Of a stretch of 64,000 bases of DNA, positions 42,846 through 52,391 are shown piece after piece. The DNA is taken from contig MPUH01000003.1 in assembly GCA_001970955.1 (NCBI GenBank), forward strand, positions 1 to 64,000. Reading direction: 5' to 3'. The notes beneath the pieces are model-generated. The model did not search any database. It worked only from the letters and a program-made list of their open reading frames with translations, and had not been told where the DNA came from. The stretch's first letter is position 1; every line of letters begins with the position of its first letter. A program made the position numbers and the translations under genes. This DNA comes from Stentor coeruleus. Taxonomy: Eukaryota > Ciliophora > Heterotrichea > Heterotrichida > Stentoridae.

Positions 42846-43382
42846 GATTTGCAACTACAAAATTGATATTGTTTATAAAGATATTCTTAGTTGTCTATTT
42901 GCTTTATATGTTGGGGAAATCATTTTAGATAGATCTTAATATATATGATTAATATATTTTTAAACTTAAAGTCTAATGCATATTATTTTTTATACTTTTC
43001 AGAGTAATTTTGAATATAAATAATCATATAGTTTATTTCAAGTACCCATAGTATTTCTATAACCTTAAAATAGTGCATATATTTTCCCATATTTATATAT
43101 TTGTTAAAACTCTATGATTAATTCAAATAAAAACTTAAAGTAATAGTAATTAAACCTTCTTAATGCACATTAGTTTTATAGAAATAACTAATATCTTAGT
43201 ATTTTTCTTTTTTTTAATTAGAAATTTATTAATGTTAGTCATAATATTGATTTTGAAAAAAAGCAAACCAATTCAAATTTCTAAGCTTGAAAAACATTTA
43301 ATAGTTTAATATAAAGCTTATATTATAAATCAAATGGTGTTTAAAAGTCAAATATTTGGGGAAAATGCCAGCCATATAAAAA
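42846..43382. other. Divergent spacer
   Basis: No gene seen. The 12-mer TTTGGGGAAAAT occurs at 43355-43366, just upstream of the EF-hand gene ATG, and also at 42332-42343 beyond the previous gene; it is GC-richer than its surroundings. Confidence 0.55.
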
Positions 43383-43664
43383 ATGTTGTCAGAAATAGCA
43401 GCTAAACTCGCAAGCAACCCCAATCGTGAACAAGTAGCAAAGTCAGTGTTTGATTCATTTGACACTAACTCTTCTGGTAGGATTGAAAAGTCTGAAATGA
43501 AGGTAGCTATGAATAGAATTGCAACAGAACTTGGAGGAGGAGAATTGACTGATGAACAATTCGAAAGAGGCTATGCTAAGATGGATCAAAATTCAGATGG
43601 CACAGTTGACTTTGAAGAATTCAAGGTAATGATCTCGGGTCTCTTTGATGCTTTGTCTAGCTAA
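43383..43664 (+). CDS. Small two-EF-hand calcium-binding protein
   Basis: The product is 93 aa in one exon. Two canonical Ca-binding loops are present: DTNSSGRIEKSE (residues ~27-38) and DQNSDGTVDFEE (~68-79), each with acidic or Asn ligands at positions 1, 3, 5 and 12 and Gly at 6. There is no other domain and no signal peptide, so it is a cytosolic Ca sensor or buffer. Small EF-hand proteins are abundant in contractile heterotrichs, where spasmin/centrin-type proteins form Ca-driven contractile fibres; this one is half the size of a centrin. The short 5' UTR follows a TTTGGGGAAAAT motif. Confidence 0.93.
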   Translation: MLSEIAAKLASNPNREQVAKSVFDSFDTNSSGRIEKSEMKVAMNRIATELGGGELTDEQFERGYAKMDQNSDGTVDFEEFKVMISGLFDALSS

Positions 43665-44375
43665 TAAGTAATTTAGTTTAATTATTAGGTGAATATTAGG
43701 TGCTAAAATATGGAAATGATTACTAATCATAAGAGTCTTAAGTTTTGATGATATTTTGGCGTTTAAAATAAATGTAGAGGACAATTTAGAAGACAAATAT
43801 TTGTTTATATCATTTTATTTGATGGTATTTATATTTAGTTACTTATATTTTGGTAAATAGAATAAGAAATAAACATGTAGAAGTAATCAAAATTGATTTT
43901 TTGCTAGGTTTATTTATGTGTTCATGCAGAGTTGGGTTTTTCAAGCATGAAATTGGTATTTAGTATATTTACGATTGTGTACAACTATAAGAATATTTGT
44001 ATTTTTAAACATTATATTCGATTAGAAAAGCTATTCAGTAATCATAAAAGATGCAAATACCAACACAATAAACACAAAATTTACTATAAAAAATTCACAA
44101 TTGCTTATATTAAGCTAAATTTCTCCAGTTGTAAATTAAAAAAGTTAAAAATTTCTTAAACCTACACAAACCCAAAAATTATTTGTAAATTACCAACACT
44201 GGCTTTCTCATAATCTCCCCACTCTTATCCAATAAAATTACCTTTTATTCCCTAAAATTTTTACTTTCTCAACCCTCACACATATCTTCAAATCCATCTA
44301 CCCTTATAAATATTACTATTACCATTTCTTCTTAAAAATATTATATAATATCTCAAAAAACTAACTCTATATTAA
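43665..44375. other. Spacer, no convincing gene
   Basis: AT-rich spacer between plus-strand genes. G-containing near the left, and C-containing and nearly G-free from about 44,030 to the TTLL start. A 75-codon open frame at 43932-44159 starts without ATG and is low-complexity. Confidence 0.6.
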
Positions 44376-47300
44376 ATGGAAAGCAAAAAGTCTAATCTAA
44401 AACAGCTCCAACTAAACGAAGAAATCATCTTACACGAAATCACAAAGAAAAATGACTTTGAAGACTATCATCGAAAAATTCCTAAAAAGGTCAGAGTTTC
44501 ACCATATTCCGAAAAGCAAAACATAATAGTCAAAAATCATTTCTCTAACACATATTTCTCACAGCCAAACGATGAAGTTAATACTATTTCTAAACTTTGC
44601 AAAAAAGATAACAACATTGTGTTTTCAGTTCCTCGAACTGCGAAAGTACGTATAAGTCCTAGTCTTCATCTTCCATTATTGAATAAAAAAAATCCTGGGA
44701 CCCCTTTTAGTTCATATAGATCACCTACAATATCCCCATTTAGTATAAAAAGCAACTTAGAATTTATAAAACAAACTGAAACAGGTTCTCCTTTAGTTAA
44801 AGAAGATAATGTTGATGTAGTATTAGATTATTTAAAGATAAAACCAAACACTAGAGGCTCTTCGGATTCAAGAGGAACTAAATTTCGTAGACCAAATACT
44901 AGAATGAATCAAGTTTTATCTAAACAAAGAGAAGCAAATATTGACACTTTACTTATATATCAAAGCAATAACAATTTTGCTTTTCTTATGCAAGAATATA
45001 ACCGGCGGCAAAATTTACCTGAAAACACTAAAAATTTTATACTCACAGGGCAACATGATTTTATTAGAAGGGCTTTGAAGAAAAGAAATTGGCATGAAAA
45101 TAAACTTATAAACTCTGTAGCTTTTAATTTGAAATGGTGCTATAATGATAGTGATTCTGATTATAAAAATTTAAAACCTGGGCAATATTATAATCATTTT
45201 CCTAATAATCGAGAGTTGACAACTAAAAGCGGACTTGCTAAAAATTTAAAAAATATCACTGATTTTCATGTTAATATTGATAGTTTTTTTCCTAGATGTT
45301 ATGATTTAAGTGATAATTTGCAAATAAATGAACTTACAAACGATTACTATCGAACATGCATTTTTAACATAATAAAAAAAGCTCATCTAGGATTTTTTAT
45401 TGAATCTAAAACATTACAATTAGTTATAGCATACGCAGAAAACGTAATCTCTGATTATTACTCAAAATGCGAAAAAATAAATGCTAAGATTTATGAAATA
45501 AGACATGAAGAATTGATGAAAATTATGGTATTAGAAATAAAACAAAAAGGTGAATTAGATGCTGAATTATTAACAAAAGNTAAATGCTAAGATTTATGAA
45601 ATAAGACATGAAGAATTGATGAAAATTATGGTATTAGAAATAAAACAAAAAGGTGAATTAGATGCTGAATTATTAACAAAAATTAACACACTTTACGAAA
45701 AACTACAGAGAATTTTCCCACAGTTTACAATGGAGGGATGCGAAAATATATGGATTATCAAGCCAGGACAGAATGCTAGGGGATCAGGAGTAAGATGTGT
45801 TAGAAAGCTTCAAGAAATATTAGATTCAGGATTAAAAATGCAATCTAGGATAGTTCAAAAATACAATGAATCCCCATTATTAATTCCATTAAGTTTCGGT
45901 TTATGCAAATTTGATTTGAGAATTTGGGTTTTAGTCACATCATTTGATCCATTGATAATTTATATGTATAATACATGCTATAGCAGAATATGTCAAGAAG
46001 CATATACTTTAGATAGCCTTGATTCTTTTAAGCATCTCGCGAATTATTCTGTTCAGAAAAACATAGCGAAAAATCAATCAGAAACTATATGGAGCTTAGA
46101 ACAATTGATTGTATTTTTAAACTCAATAGAAGTTTCATGGGAAAATATTCTTAAAAAAATACATTATATAATAATCCAAACACTAAAAGCTGTTTCTGAT
46201 TTAATTGAAACAAAACCAAGATGTTTTGAATTATATGGATTTGATATAATTATAGATAGTGAATATAAACCTTGGCTACTTGAAGTTAATCTTAGTCCAG
46301 CATGTGCAGAAAGGAATGATTTTCTTATCCAAACTTTAGATTGTATGGGAGAAGGATTAATAAGAATAGTTTTTGATGGAGAAATTCATGAACCTATTTA
46401 TGATAATTTTTTAAATCTTAAAAAAGAAATCAAATGCAATACTCAGGAATGGATATTATTATATAAAGGAGAAAATTTAGGTGAGGAATATTGTTATCAT
46501 AATAATAATTTAGAGATTTTTGGAGAAAAATTCAATGTTAAAAGGGAAAAAGTTATTGAAAGAAAATTTGTTATGACCAGGGCTGCACTTGTTATACAAA
46601 GACAGGCAAAAAAATTCATATGCAGAGTTAGAAAAGAGAAAATGAATATTATTAATAATGTTTTGGCTATGCAAAAAATTATCAGAAGAAAACTAGCTTA
46701 TTTAGAGTATCATAAAAGAATGCAAATAAAGATGTGTGTTAGAATACAAAGTTTTTGGAGAATGAAATTAGCACAGAAGATTTTAAAAAGTCTTATGGAT
46801 TTAAAGAAAATAGAAATAATTCAATCTGTTATATTAGGATTTCTATGGCAGAAAAAATTTAAAACATTAAAAATTAAGCGTTCTTGTTTGAATATACAAA
46901 CTTTATTTAGACAAAAACTAGCAAAAGTTGTAACAAGTAAAAAAAGGTATTTTATATATTGTGTGATTTTTATACAAAAATATTATAGAAGAAGATTTAA
47001 AATACTTAACAGTAAAGCTATTATTGTACAGAAGCATTTTCGTGGATTATTAGGAAGAAAAAAGTTTAATAAAGAATTACGATTCATCAATTCAATATTT
47101 AACATCCAAAAACAAATTCGTCAATTTTTTGATAAAAAACAAGTTAGAAAACTTCAAGAAGAAAAAAGTCGCCTTGTGATAACAAAGTTTGTAAGATTTT
47201 CAATATCTTTAAAATCTTTATCTTACTATTATTACTTTAAAGCTTCAATAATAATTCAAAAATACTGGCGTAGATATTCTGCTAAAAATCTTTTAAATAA

Positions 47301-47709
47301 AAAAAAACAAGAAAAAATTGCCTTCATCCAAAACCTGTGCTATGTTCAAAAAATTCTCAAGGGTTTCCAAGAAAGAAAAAAATTCAATTTCACCAAAAAC
47401 AAAAAAGCTACTATAATAATACAGAAATTTTTTAGGGGTTATAGATGTAGAAAATATTATAAAATTCTCAAAACTATTTATGCAGCAGCAATAATGATAC
47501 AAAAATATTTTAGAGGATATGTTTATAGAAAGAAATATTTAATTATGAGGAAAATATATAGAGAAGAGATAAGAAATAAAATTGAATTTATGAAGAAAAA
47601 AAAAGAACTGGAAAAAAAAGCTATTGAAGTAACTGAGAGACTATCAAAGAGTAAAGCTGTAACAGATAATCAAAGAATCATATTTTATCGAATGAATAAA
47701 AAATACTAG
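44376..47709 (+). CDS. TTLL3/8/10-type tubulin glycine ligase-like protein with IQ-motif tail
   Basis: After removing the duplicated segment at the N (45580) the product is 1,076 aa. A ~215-residue basic N-terminus precedes the TTL domain: 'HFPNNRELTTKSGLAKNLK', 'NIWIIKPGQNARGSGVRCV', 'QKYNESPLLIPLSFGLCKFD', 'LRIWVLVTSFDPL', 'HLANYSVQKNI', 'ELYGFDIIIDSEYKPWLLEV' with NLSP. The KPG...RGxGV and FDLRIW blocks best fit TTLL3/8/10 glycylases, which add glycine to tubulin tails in cilia; substrate type is an inference. From residue ~700 come about 13 IQ-like motifs ('ALVIQRQAKKFICRVRK', 'AIIVQKHFRGLLGRKKF', 'TIIIQKFFRGYRCRKYY', 'AIMIQKYFRGYVYRKKY'), expected to bind calmodulin or centrin. Confidence 0.9.
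45478..45681. other. Assembly join: N at 45580 with duplicated flanks
   Basis: Bases 45478-45578 recur at 45581-45681 inside the TTLL gene. Removing 103 bases restores one frame. Confidence 0.92.
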
Positions 47710-48003
47710 TTTTACAACTAGTGATATTCAAGTAGTATAGTTTAAAAATTATGGTTTTATTAAGATTCTCAGTTTTTGAGTATATAGATTATATAATAAA
47801 TTAATATTATTTTTATATAATCCAGTTTGTTTTTAAATAAAAATATTTCTTTTAATGCTACACATAATGATTTAACTCCATAAGTAAACCAAAATCATTT
47901 GTCCTTTTACCACAATCTCAAAAAAAAAAATTTTTATCTGAAAATCATTACATATTCTATAAAATTATCACTACTTATTCTTCATTTATCAAAATCAAAA
48001 GAA

Positions 48004-49068
48004 TTAATTGATCAATGTATCAAGGACTTTCACACCACACATCATACAAAATTTAGCTTTAGGTATCAAAGAATATTTACAACTAGAACATTTCCCAGCT
48101 TTCGAAGATTTTTCTTGTGAATGGAAAATCCCATGATGACTAATATATTGGCAACTTTTCATATGTTGTTTGATATTAACATGTAAAAAAAGCTTCCTAC
48201 AATGTGGACATTTTGAATACATTTTATTATCTTTTAAACTCCTCCTCCCTTCAGAAAATCTTTCATTTGAAGTTATGATTTGGTTAAGTGTATTATTTGG
48301 TGAAGGAGATTTAGCTTCATTTATAATCTTAGAAAAATTTGGTGTAATAGAACAACTTTCACTATCTTGTGGTGAAGGTTTTTGAAACAAAAGGTCTTTG
48401 ATTTTAGATTTTTTTATCTTAGGAAGTTTTGTACTTGGTTCACGATATAAAGGTGGAGGTTTTGGTTTATGGACTATATCTTTACATTTTGGAATATGTC
48501 TTTCAGCTGGGATTGGGGCAAATTTCCGATGACAATTGCCACATTCTATAAGTTCTTCAGATAAATTTGTAGGGGGTTTTAAGCCTATTGTGCTTATTCC
48601 TTTTTCTTCTACTTCTAAGAGTTTTCTGGCAAACCGCATGTTGCTTATAAAATCTTTGTGTTGTTTCAGCCATAGTTTATCTTCGAATTCTTTTGAGAAT
48701 TTTATTTTCTTTTTAGACTTGAGGCCTTGGGATATTTCAGTGTCGATGCTTGGGAATATTTTTTTCGTGATGTCGAAAGTTGGCCTTTTTTTCGTTAGGT
48801 TTTCACATACTAACTGATGCTTTACTATTCGTTCAGGCATGAATTTCCGACCACACGATTTACATATAATCCTTGTGTCATCGTGATAAGACATAACTGT
48901 GTAAGATGGAAGACGATCAGTTAGGGAATCATCTTCAGGGAAAATTTCACAGGCTTTCAGATGGTTGTTAAACTCTTCTGGTAATAGGATCTTGTTACAT
49001 TGAGGACAAGGGAAATGATCAGGGTCTGAATAAGGAAAAGGGGACATTCTTGAAACATTTACGCTCAT
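48004..49068 (-). CDS. ZC2HC1-type multi-zinc-finger protein
   Basis: The product is 354 aa in one exon. Four C2HC/C2H2-like fingers of the ZC2HC1 type are seen: 'CPQCNKILLPEEFNNHLKAC', 'CKSCGRKFMPERIVKHQLVC', 'CGNCHRKFAPIPAERHIPKC' and 'CPHCRKLFLHVNIKQHMKSC'. A C-terminal zinc ribbon follows ('CSSCKYSLIPKAKFCMMCG'). The spacing CxxC-x12-HxxxC is the family pattern. Linkers are Pro/Ser/Lys-rich. ZC2HC proteins are often ciliary or microtubule-associated in protists, but a precise role is not known. It converges with the TTLL gene across a 294-bp spacer whose skew flips in the middle. Confidence 0.85.
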   Translation of the reverse strand: MSVNVSRMSPFPYSDPDHFPCPQCNKILLPEEFNNHLKACEIFPEDDSLTDRLPSYTVMSYHDDTRIICKSCGRKFMPERIVKHQLVCENLTKKRPTFDITKKIFPSIDTEISQGLKSKKKIKFSKEFEDKLWLKQHKDFISNMRFARKLLEVEEKGISTIGLKPPTNLSEELIECGNCHRKFAPIPAERHIPKCKDIVHKPKPPPLYREPSTKLPKIKKSKIKDLLFQKPSPQDSESCSITPNFSKIINEAKSPSPNNTLNQIITSNERFSEGRRSLKDNKMYSKCPHCRKLFLHVNIKQHMKSCQYISHHGIFHSQEKSSKAGKCSSCKYSLIPKAKFCMMCGVKVLDTLIN

Positions 49069-49161
49069 AATAAATATATTTCAAAATCATCATGTAAGTG
49101 ATATAAAATTCTTTTATTTTCTTACATCCAAAAGTAATTATTTCTAATAAAACTAAGTTAA

Positions 49162-50400
49162 CTAAATTAAGTAAGGTATAACTGTCCTCTGTATTTCACT
49201 ATTGTTAAACTGTAAATGATTTCCTACAATATACTCAAAAACAATCTTCCCTTGTTCATCCAAAGTTTTAAGCCCAAGCCAGTCATTAATATAATCTTCA
49301 GTCTGATTATATAATAATAAATCCTTCTTAGATCCAATCTTGAAATATCCGAATTGTTCACTAGACTTTGGGTCTACAATAGTATCTTCAGTAAATTCAA
49401 TTAATACTAATTGATTAATAGATTTGAATCCATTAGAATAATCAGTATTGATTGATTTTTCATTATTAGCAGCAGCTAAGAAATTGCTTTGTTTTAAATA
49501 TTCATTATATTCAAGAGGGTCTTTATAGTATCCTGGAGGACCAAAGTTGTCTTGTACAAAAGGATCATAAACGCCAAGGTCTAATGCATCGTTGAAAATG
49601 TCACAGAAAAAACCAGATTCACAATTAGGGATGCTCATAACACCCATATGTGGGCCTCCAAGAGTTATAACATTATGGACTGTTATGTTACACATTTCAG
49701 AAACAGCTCTTGCTATAAGTCCACCTTGAGATAAACCTACAACATTAATGCCATTTTCGAATTCAGAAACTTTTTTAAGATTGGTACAAGCGGTATTCAC
49801 TTGTTTTTGAAAACCCATAAGCCATGATGCAGCTGAACCATCTCCAATTTCTACACATTTTGAATACGTACTAGCCTCTTTACCAAGATATCTTGTAAAC
49901 TCAATCATCCCAGGGAAACAGCAGCAATCACCTAATCCATGAAAAACTGCAATTGGGTACTTGGATTGCTTTAAGGATTTCATTGATGCCATATCAGCTT
50001 TAAACTTTACAACAGTTGGTGATAGTTCAGCAATCATATACTCCATAATTTTCCCTATAGCCGCACCATCATTTTTTAAGGCTTGACCTTTATTGTTGAT
50101 TGAAGTTAGCATAAATCCATATAATTCTGCTGATGCTTTTTCTACTGATCTAGGATGGTTTCTAAACTTTAACAAAGTCTTTGCCGCTGAAATCCATCCG
50201 CATTGTTTGGCTAGATAGATTGAGTCATCAATAAGTCCTTCAAAAGAAACTCTTGATTTGTCTCTAAACATTTCTAAATGACAGCGAGATATTGAGACTT
50301 TATCTACTAATTGAGAGGATTCAAGCATTCCGTAGATCAAATTTGAGTACTCGATTTTTTGACTTAGTGCTCCAAGGATAACTAAGAGTAAAAATTTCAT
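49162..50400 (-). CDS. PPT1: Palmitoyl-protein thioesterase 1 (PPT1) with N-terminal extension
   Basis: The product is 412 aa in one exon. A signal peptide ('MKFLLLVILGALSQ') targets the lysosome or secretory path. Residues ~20-150 form an extra helical region not present in animal PPT1 (about 306 aa). The alpha/beta-hydrolase then begins with 'PIAVFHGLGD'. The nucleophile Ser is in 'VVGLSQGGLIARA', the Asp in 'FTEDTIVDP', and the His in 'GNHLQF', giving a complete triad at PPT1 spacing; 'NVITLGGPHMGV' and 'QSNFLAAANNE' are also PPT1 hallmarks. The enzyme removes palmitate from S-acylated proteins during lysosomal breakdown, the reverse of the DHHC enzyme encoded at 14.2-15.8 kb. The extension may be a prosegment. 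Confidence 0.93.
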   Translation of the reverse strand: MKFLLLVILGALSQKIEYSNLIYGMLESSQLVDKVSISRCHLEMFRDKSRVSFEGLIDDSIYLAKQCGWISAAKTLLKFRNHPRSVEKASAELYGFMLTSINNKGQALKNDGAAIGKIMEYMIAELSPTVVKFKADMASMKSLKQSKYPIAVFHGLGDCCCFPGMIEFTRYLGKEASTYSKCVEIGDGSAASWLMGFQKQVNTACTNLKKVSEFENGINVVGLSQGGLIARAVSEMCNITVHNVITLGGPHMGVMSIPNCESGFFCDIFNDALDLGVYDPFVQDNFGPPGYYKDPLEYNEYLKQSNFLAAANNEKSINTDYSNGFKSINQLVLIEFTEDTIVDPKSSEQFGYFKIGSKKDLLLYNQTEDYINDWLGLKTLDEQGKIVFEYIVGNHLQFNNSEIQRTVIPYLI

Positions 50401-51218
50401 TTATTTCACCAGGTTTTGATTAATAATTTTACTTGATTTATAAGATTTTAGGAGGATTAAGATATGAGTATGCATAATTATACTATATAGAGTTTTTTGA
50501 ATACTTTTTTTGAGATTGTTTTGATAATAGATGTAGTTTATGGGGTTTGATTATTTGAGTTCTTGTATAATATGTAAATTTTGAAAAAATATTATATAGT
50601 TCAAGAGATAATTTATTTCTGAAAGTTTTTTATATTTTTAAGTTTAGGCTGGATAGTTAAGAAATTTTATTAGAAAAATAATATTTAGATATGCTTATTA
50701 TAAAAACAATGATAAGAAAATATTTATTAGGTTCATTAATTATTTATAAGTAATATGAAATAGACTATTTATTCAAGATATATATATCGCGGTTGAGAAA
50801 TAATAATTTATGTAATAGACTCAGATTAGAAATAAAGTTTATTTTTTGGAAGAATGAATAAAACAGAGGCTTAAATATATTTTTTTAACATTTATATAAA
50901 TATAATATATATAAAAGCATTTAAAAAGTATTATAATTTAATTTCTATAATCTCCTTAGTGCATTGCTAATATATTTTAAATTTAAATCTTAAGATTAGA
51001 GATAAGAAAAGTTTGAAAACATTTTATTTCCTAACAATAATTATTTTATATACTAAGCAATACTTGTTATTTAAAAAACACCTACAAAAATTCAAGCTAC
51101 ACTATTGCTTATTATTTTTTTATATAGTTAAATCATAGCTTTTAAAATTCAAGTAAATTTTTTATTTTATAATCTTAAAAAAGTAAGCATACAAGTACTA
51201 AAAAAAGGATTTCTATAA
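50401..51218. other. Divergent spacer, no gene seen
   Basis: 818 bp, very AT-rich. The left ~350 bp are G-containing and C-poor (5' of PPT1); the right part is mostly A/T. Short AT dinucleotide runs near 50,780 and 50,900. Confidence 0.6.
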
Positions 51219-52226
51219 ATGGATAAAAGTGTTATAAAAAACATTATCCAAGAAGCAGTAAACAAATCTAATTTATATCAACGAGAAAAGGTTGCATTGA
51301 AGAGCAAGCTAGAAGACCTAGGCATCCATAAAGTGATTTTCAAAGATCATGATTTACTCAAAGGACTTGTAAATTTTGAAGAGGACATAATCGAATTGCA
51401 ATCAAATTACTACAATGAAAAGAGCATAAACAAAACTATCAACTATATTCTACGCTTAATCAGAGATAAAATTTTCAATTCAAAACTCGAAGAATTTTTA
51501 GAATTGTCACGATTATATACGTCTATCATAGATTTTTTAAGTAAAAGCACAAAAAAAGATGTTTTATTGGAGAACTTTAATTCATTATTAAGACAAAAAA
51601 TCATTTCATTTACCTATAGCATATTAACGGATAACAACTTTTACACAGCTGAAATTTATTCTGAAAGATTCTATTTTTTATCTCAAATGCTTATTTATCG
51701 ACTTCAAGATAAATGTATGAGTTCATTAATATTATTATTACTTAATTCAACAATTATTTTTCATGATAAACATCTTGAATTTATGTGTTCAGAACTTAGT
51801 AATAAATTGAATAGTGGTCCTTGTGATATAATAGATACTGTTATTAGCATTGAAAATATTAGAAAACAACTTTGCCCTTATTTTAAATATAATAATGATA
51901 TTCAAAACATTAAAGAATTGGAGATAAAAGATTTTTTTTATGATGATCGAGAATATTTTAGTCATGAATATAGACCAGCAACTACAGGTGTGATTAATTG
52001 TAAAGCACATAGAGGATATTTTTATTATAATAAAATAGGTTATCAGTGCTTAGTTGTTGTTTGCACTTCGGCTTATACTCATATTTTCAAATTAATAAAT
52101 GAAATTATTAATGACATTACCCCTAATTTTGCCAGGATGGAAAAATTATTGTTTGATAAAGTAATATCTAAACCGAATCAAGGGTATAAAATGCTTTTGT
52201 TTATTCAAGGTGCTTTGAAAAACTAG
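51219..52226 (+). CDS. Unknown helical protein
   Basis: The product is 335 aa in one exon. It is largely alpha-helical and Leu/Ile/Lys-rich at residues 1-220 ('MDKSVIKNIIQEAVNKSNLY' start), followed by a distinct ~110-residue C-terminal part with 'EYFSHEYRPATTGVINCKAH', 'GYQCLVVVCTSAYTHIFKLI' and a closing helix. No signal peptide or membrane segment. I do not recognise a family. The ordered, Cys-containing C-terminus suggests a folded domain. Confidence 0.7.
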   Translation: MDKSVIKNIIQEAVNKSNLYQREKVALKSKLEDLGIHKVIFKDHDLLKGLVNFEEDIIELQSNYYNEKSINKTINYILRLIRDKIFNSKLEEFLELSRLYTSIIDFLSKSTKKDVLLENFNSLLRQKIISFTYSILTDNNFYTAEIYSERFYFLSQMLIYRLQDKCMSSLILLLLNSTIIFHDKHLEFMCSELSNKLNSGPCDIIDTVISIENIRKQLCPYFKYNNDIQNIKELEIKDFFYDDREYFSHEYRPATTGVINCKAHRGYFYYNKIGYQCLVVVCTSAYTHIFKLINEIINDITPNFARMEKLLFDKVISKPNQGYKMLLFIQGALKN

Positions 52227-52391
52227 TTTAAAATTATTACAATATTAAACATAAATGCAAATCATAATTTTCTTACCTTAATTTCCAAAATAATTTTCAT
52301 TACAGATCCTATTAACTTTATAAAACTTCAATCTACTCATAACCCTAAATAATATTTCTCCTTAACCCATATTAAAGTATATACTGATATA

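Noticed and set aside
43932-44159. A 75-codon open frame on the plus strand
   Set aside because: It lacks an ATG start, is low-complexity Lys/Tyr/Ile-rich, and lies in AT-rich spacer.
50780-50910. AT-dinucleotide runs as a possible replication origin
   Set aside because: Such runs are common in this AT-rich DNA and nothing else supports an origin.
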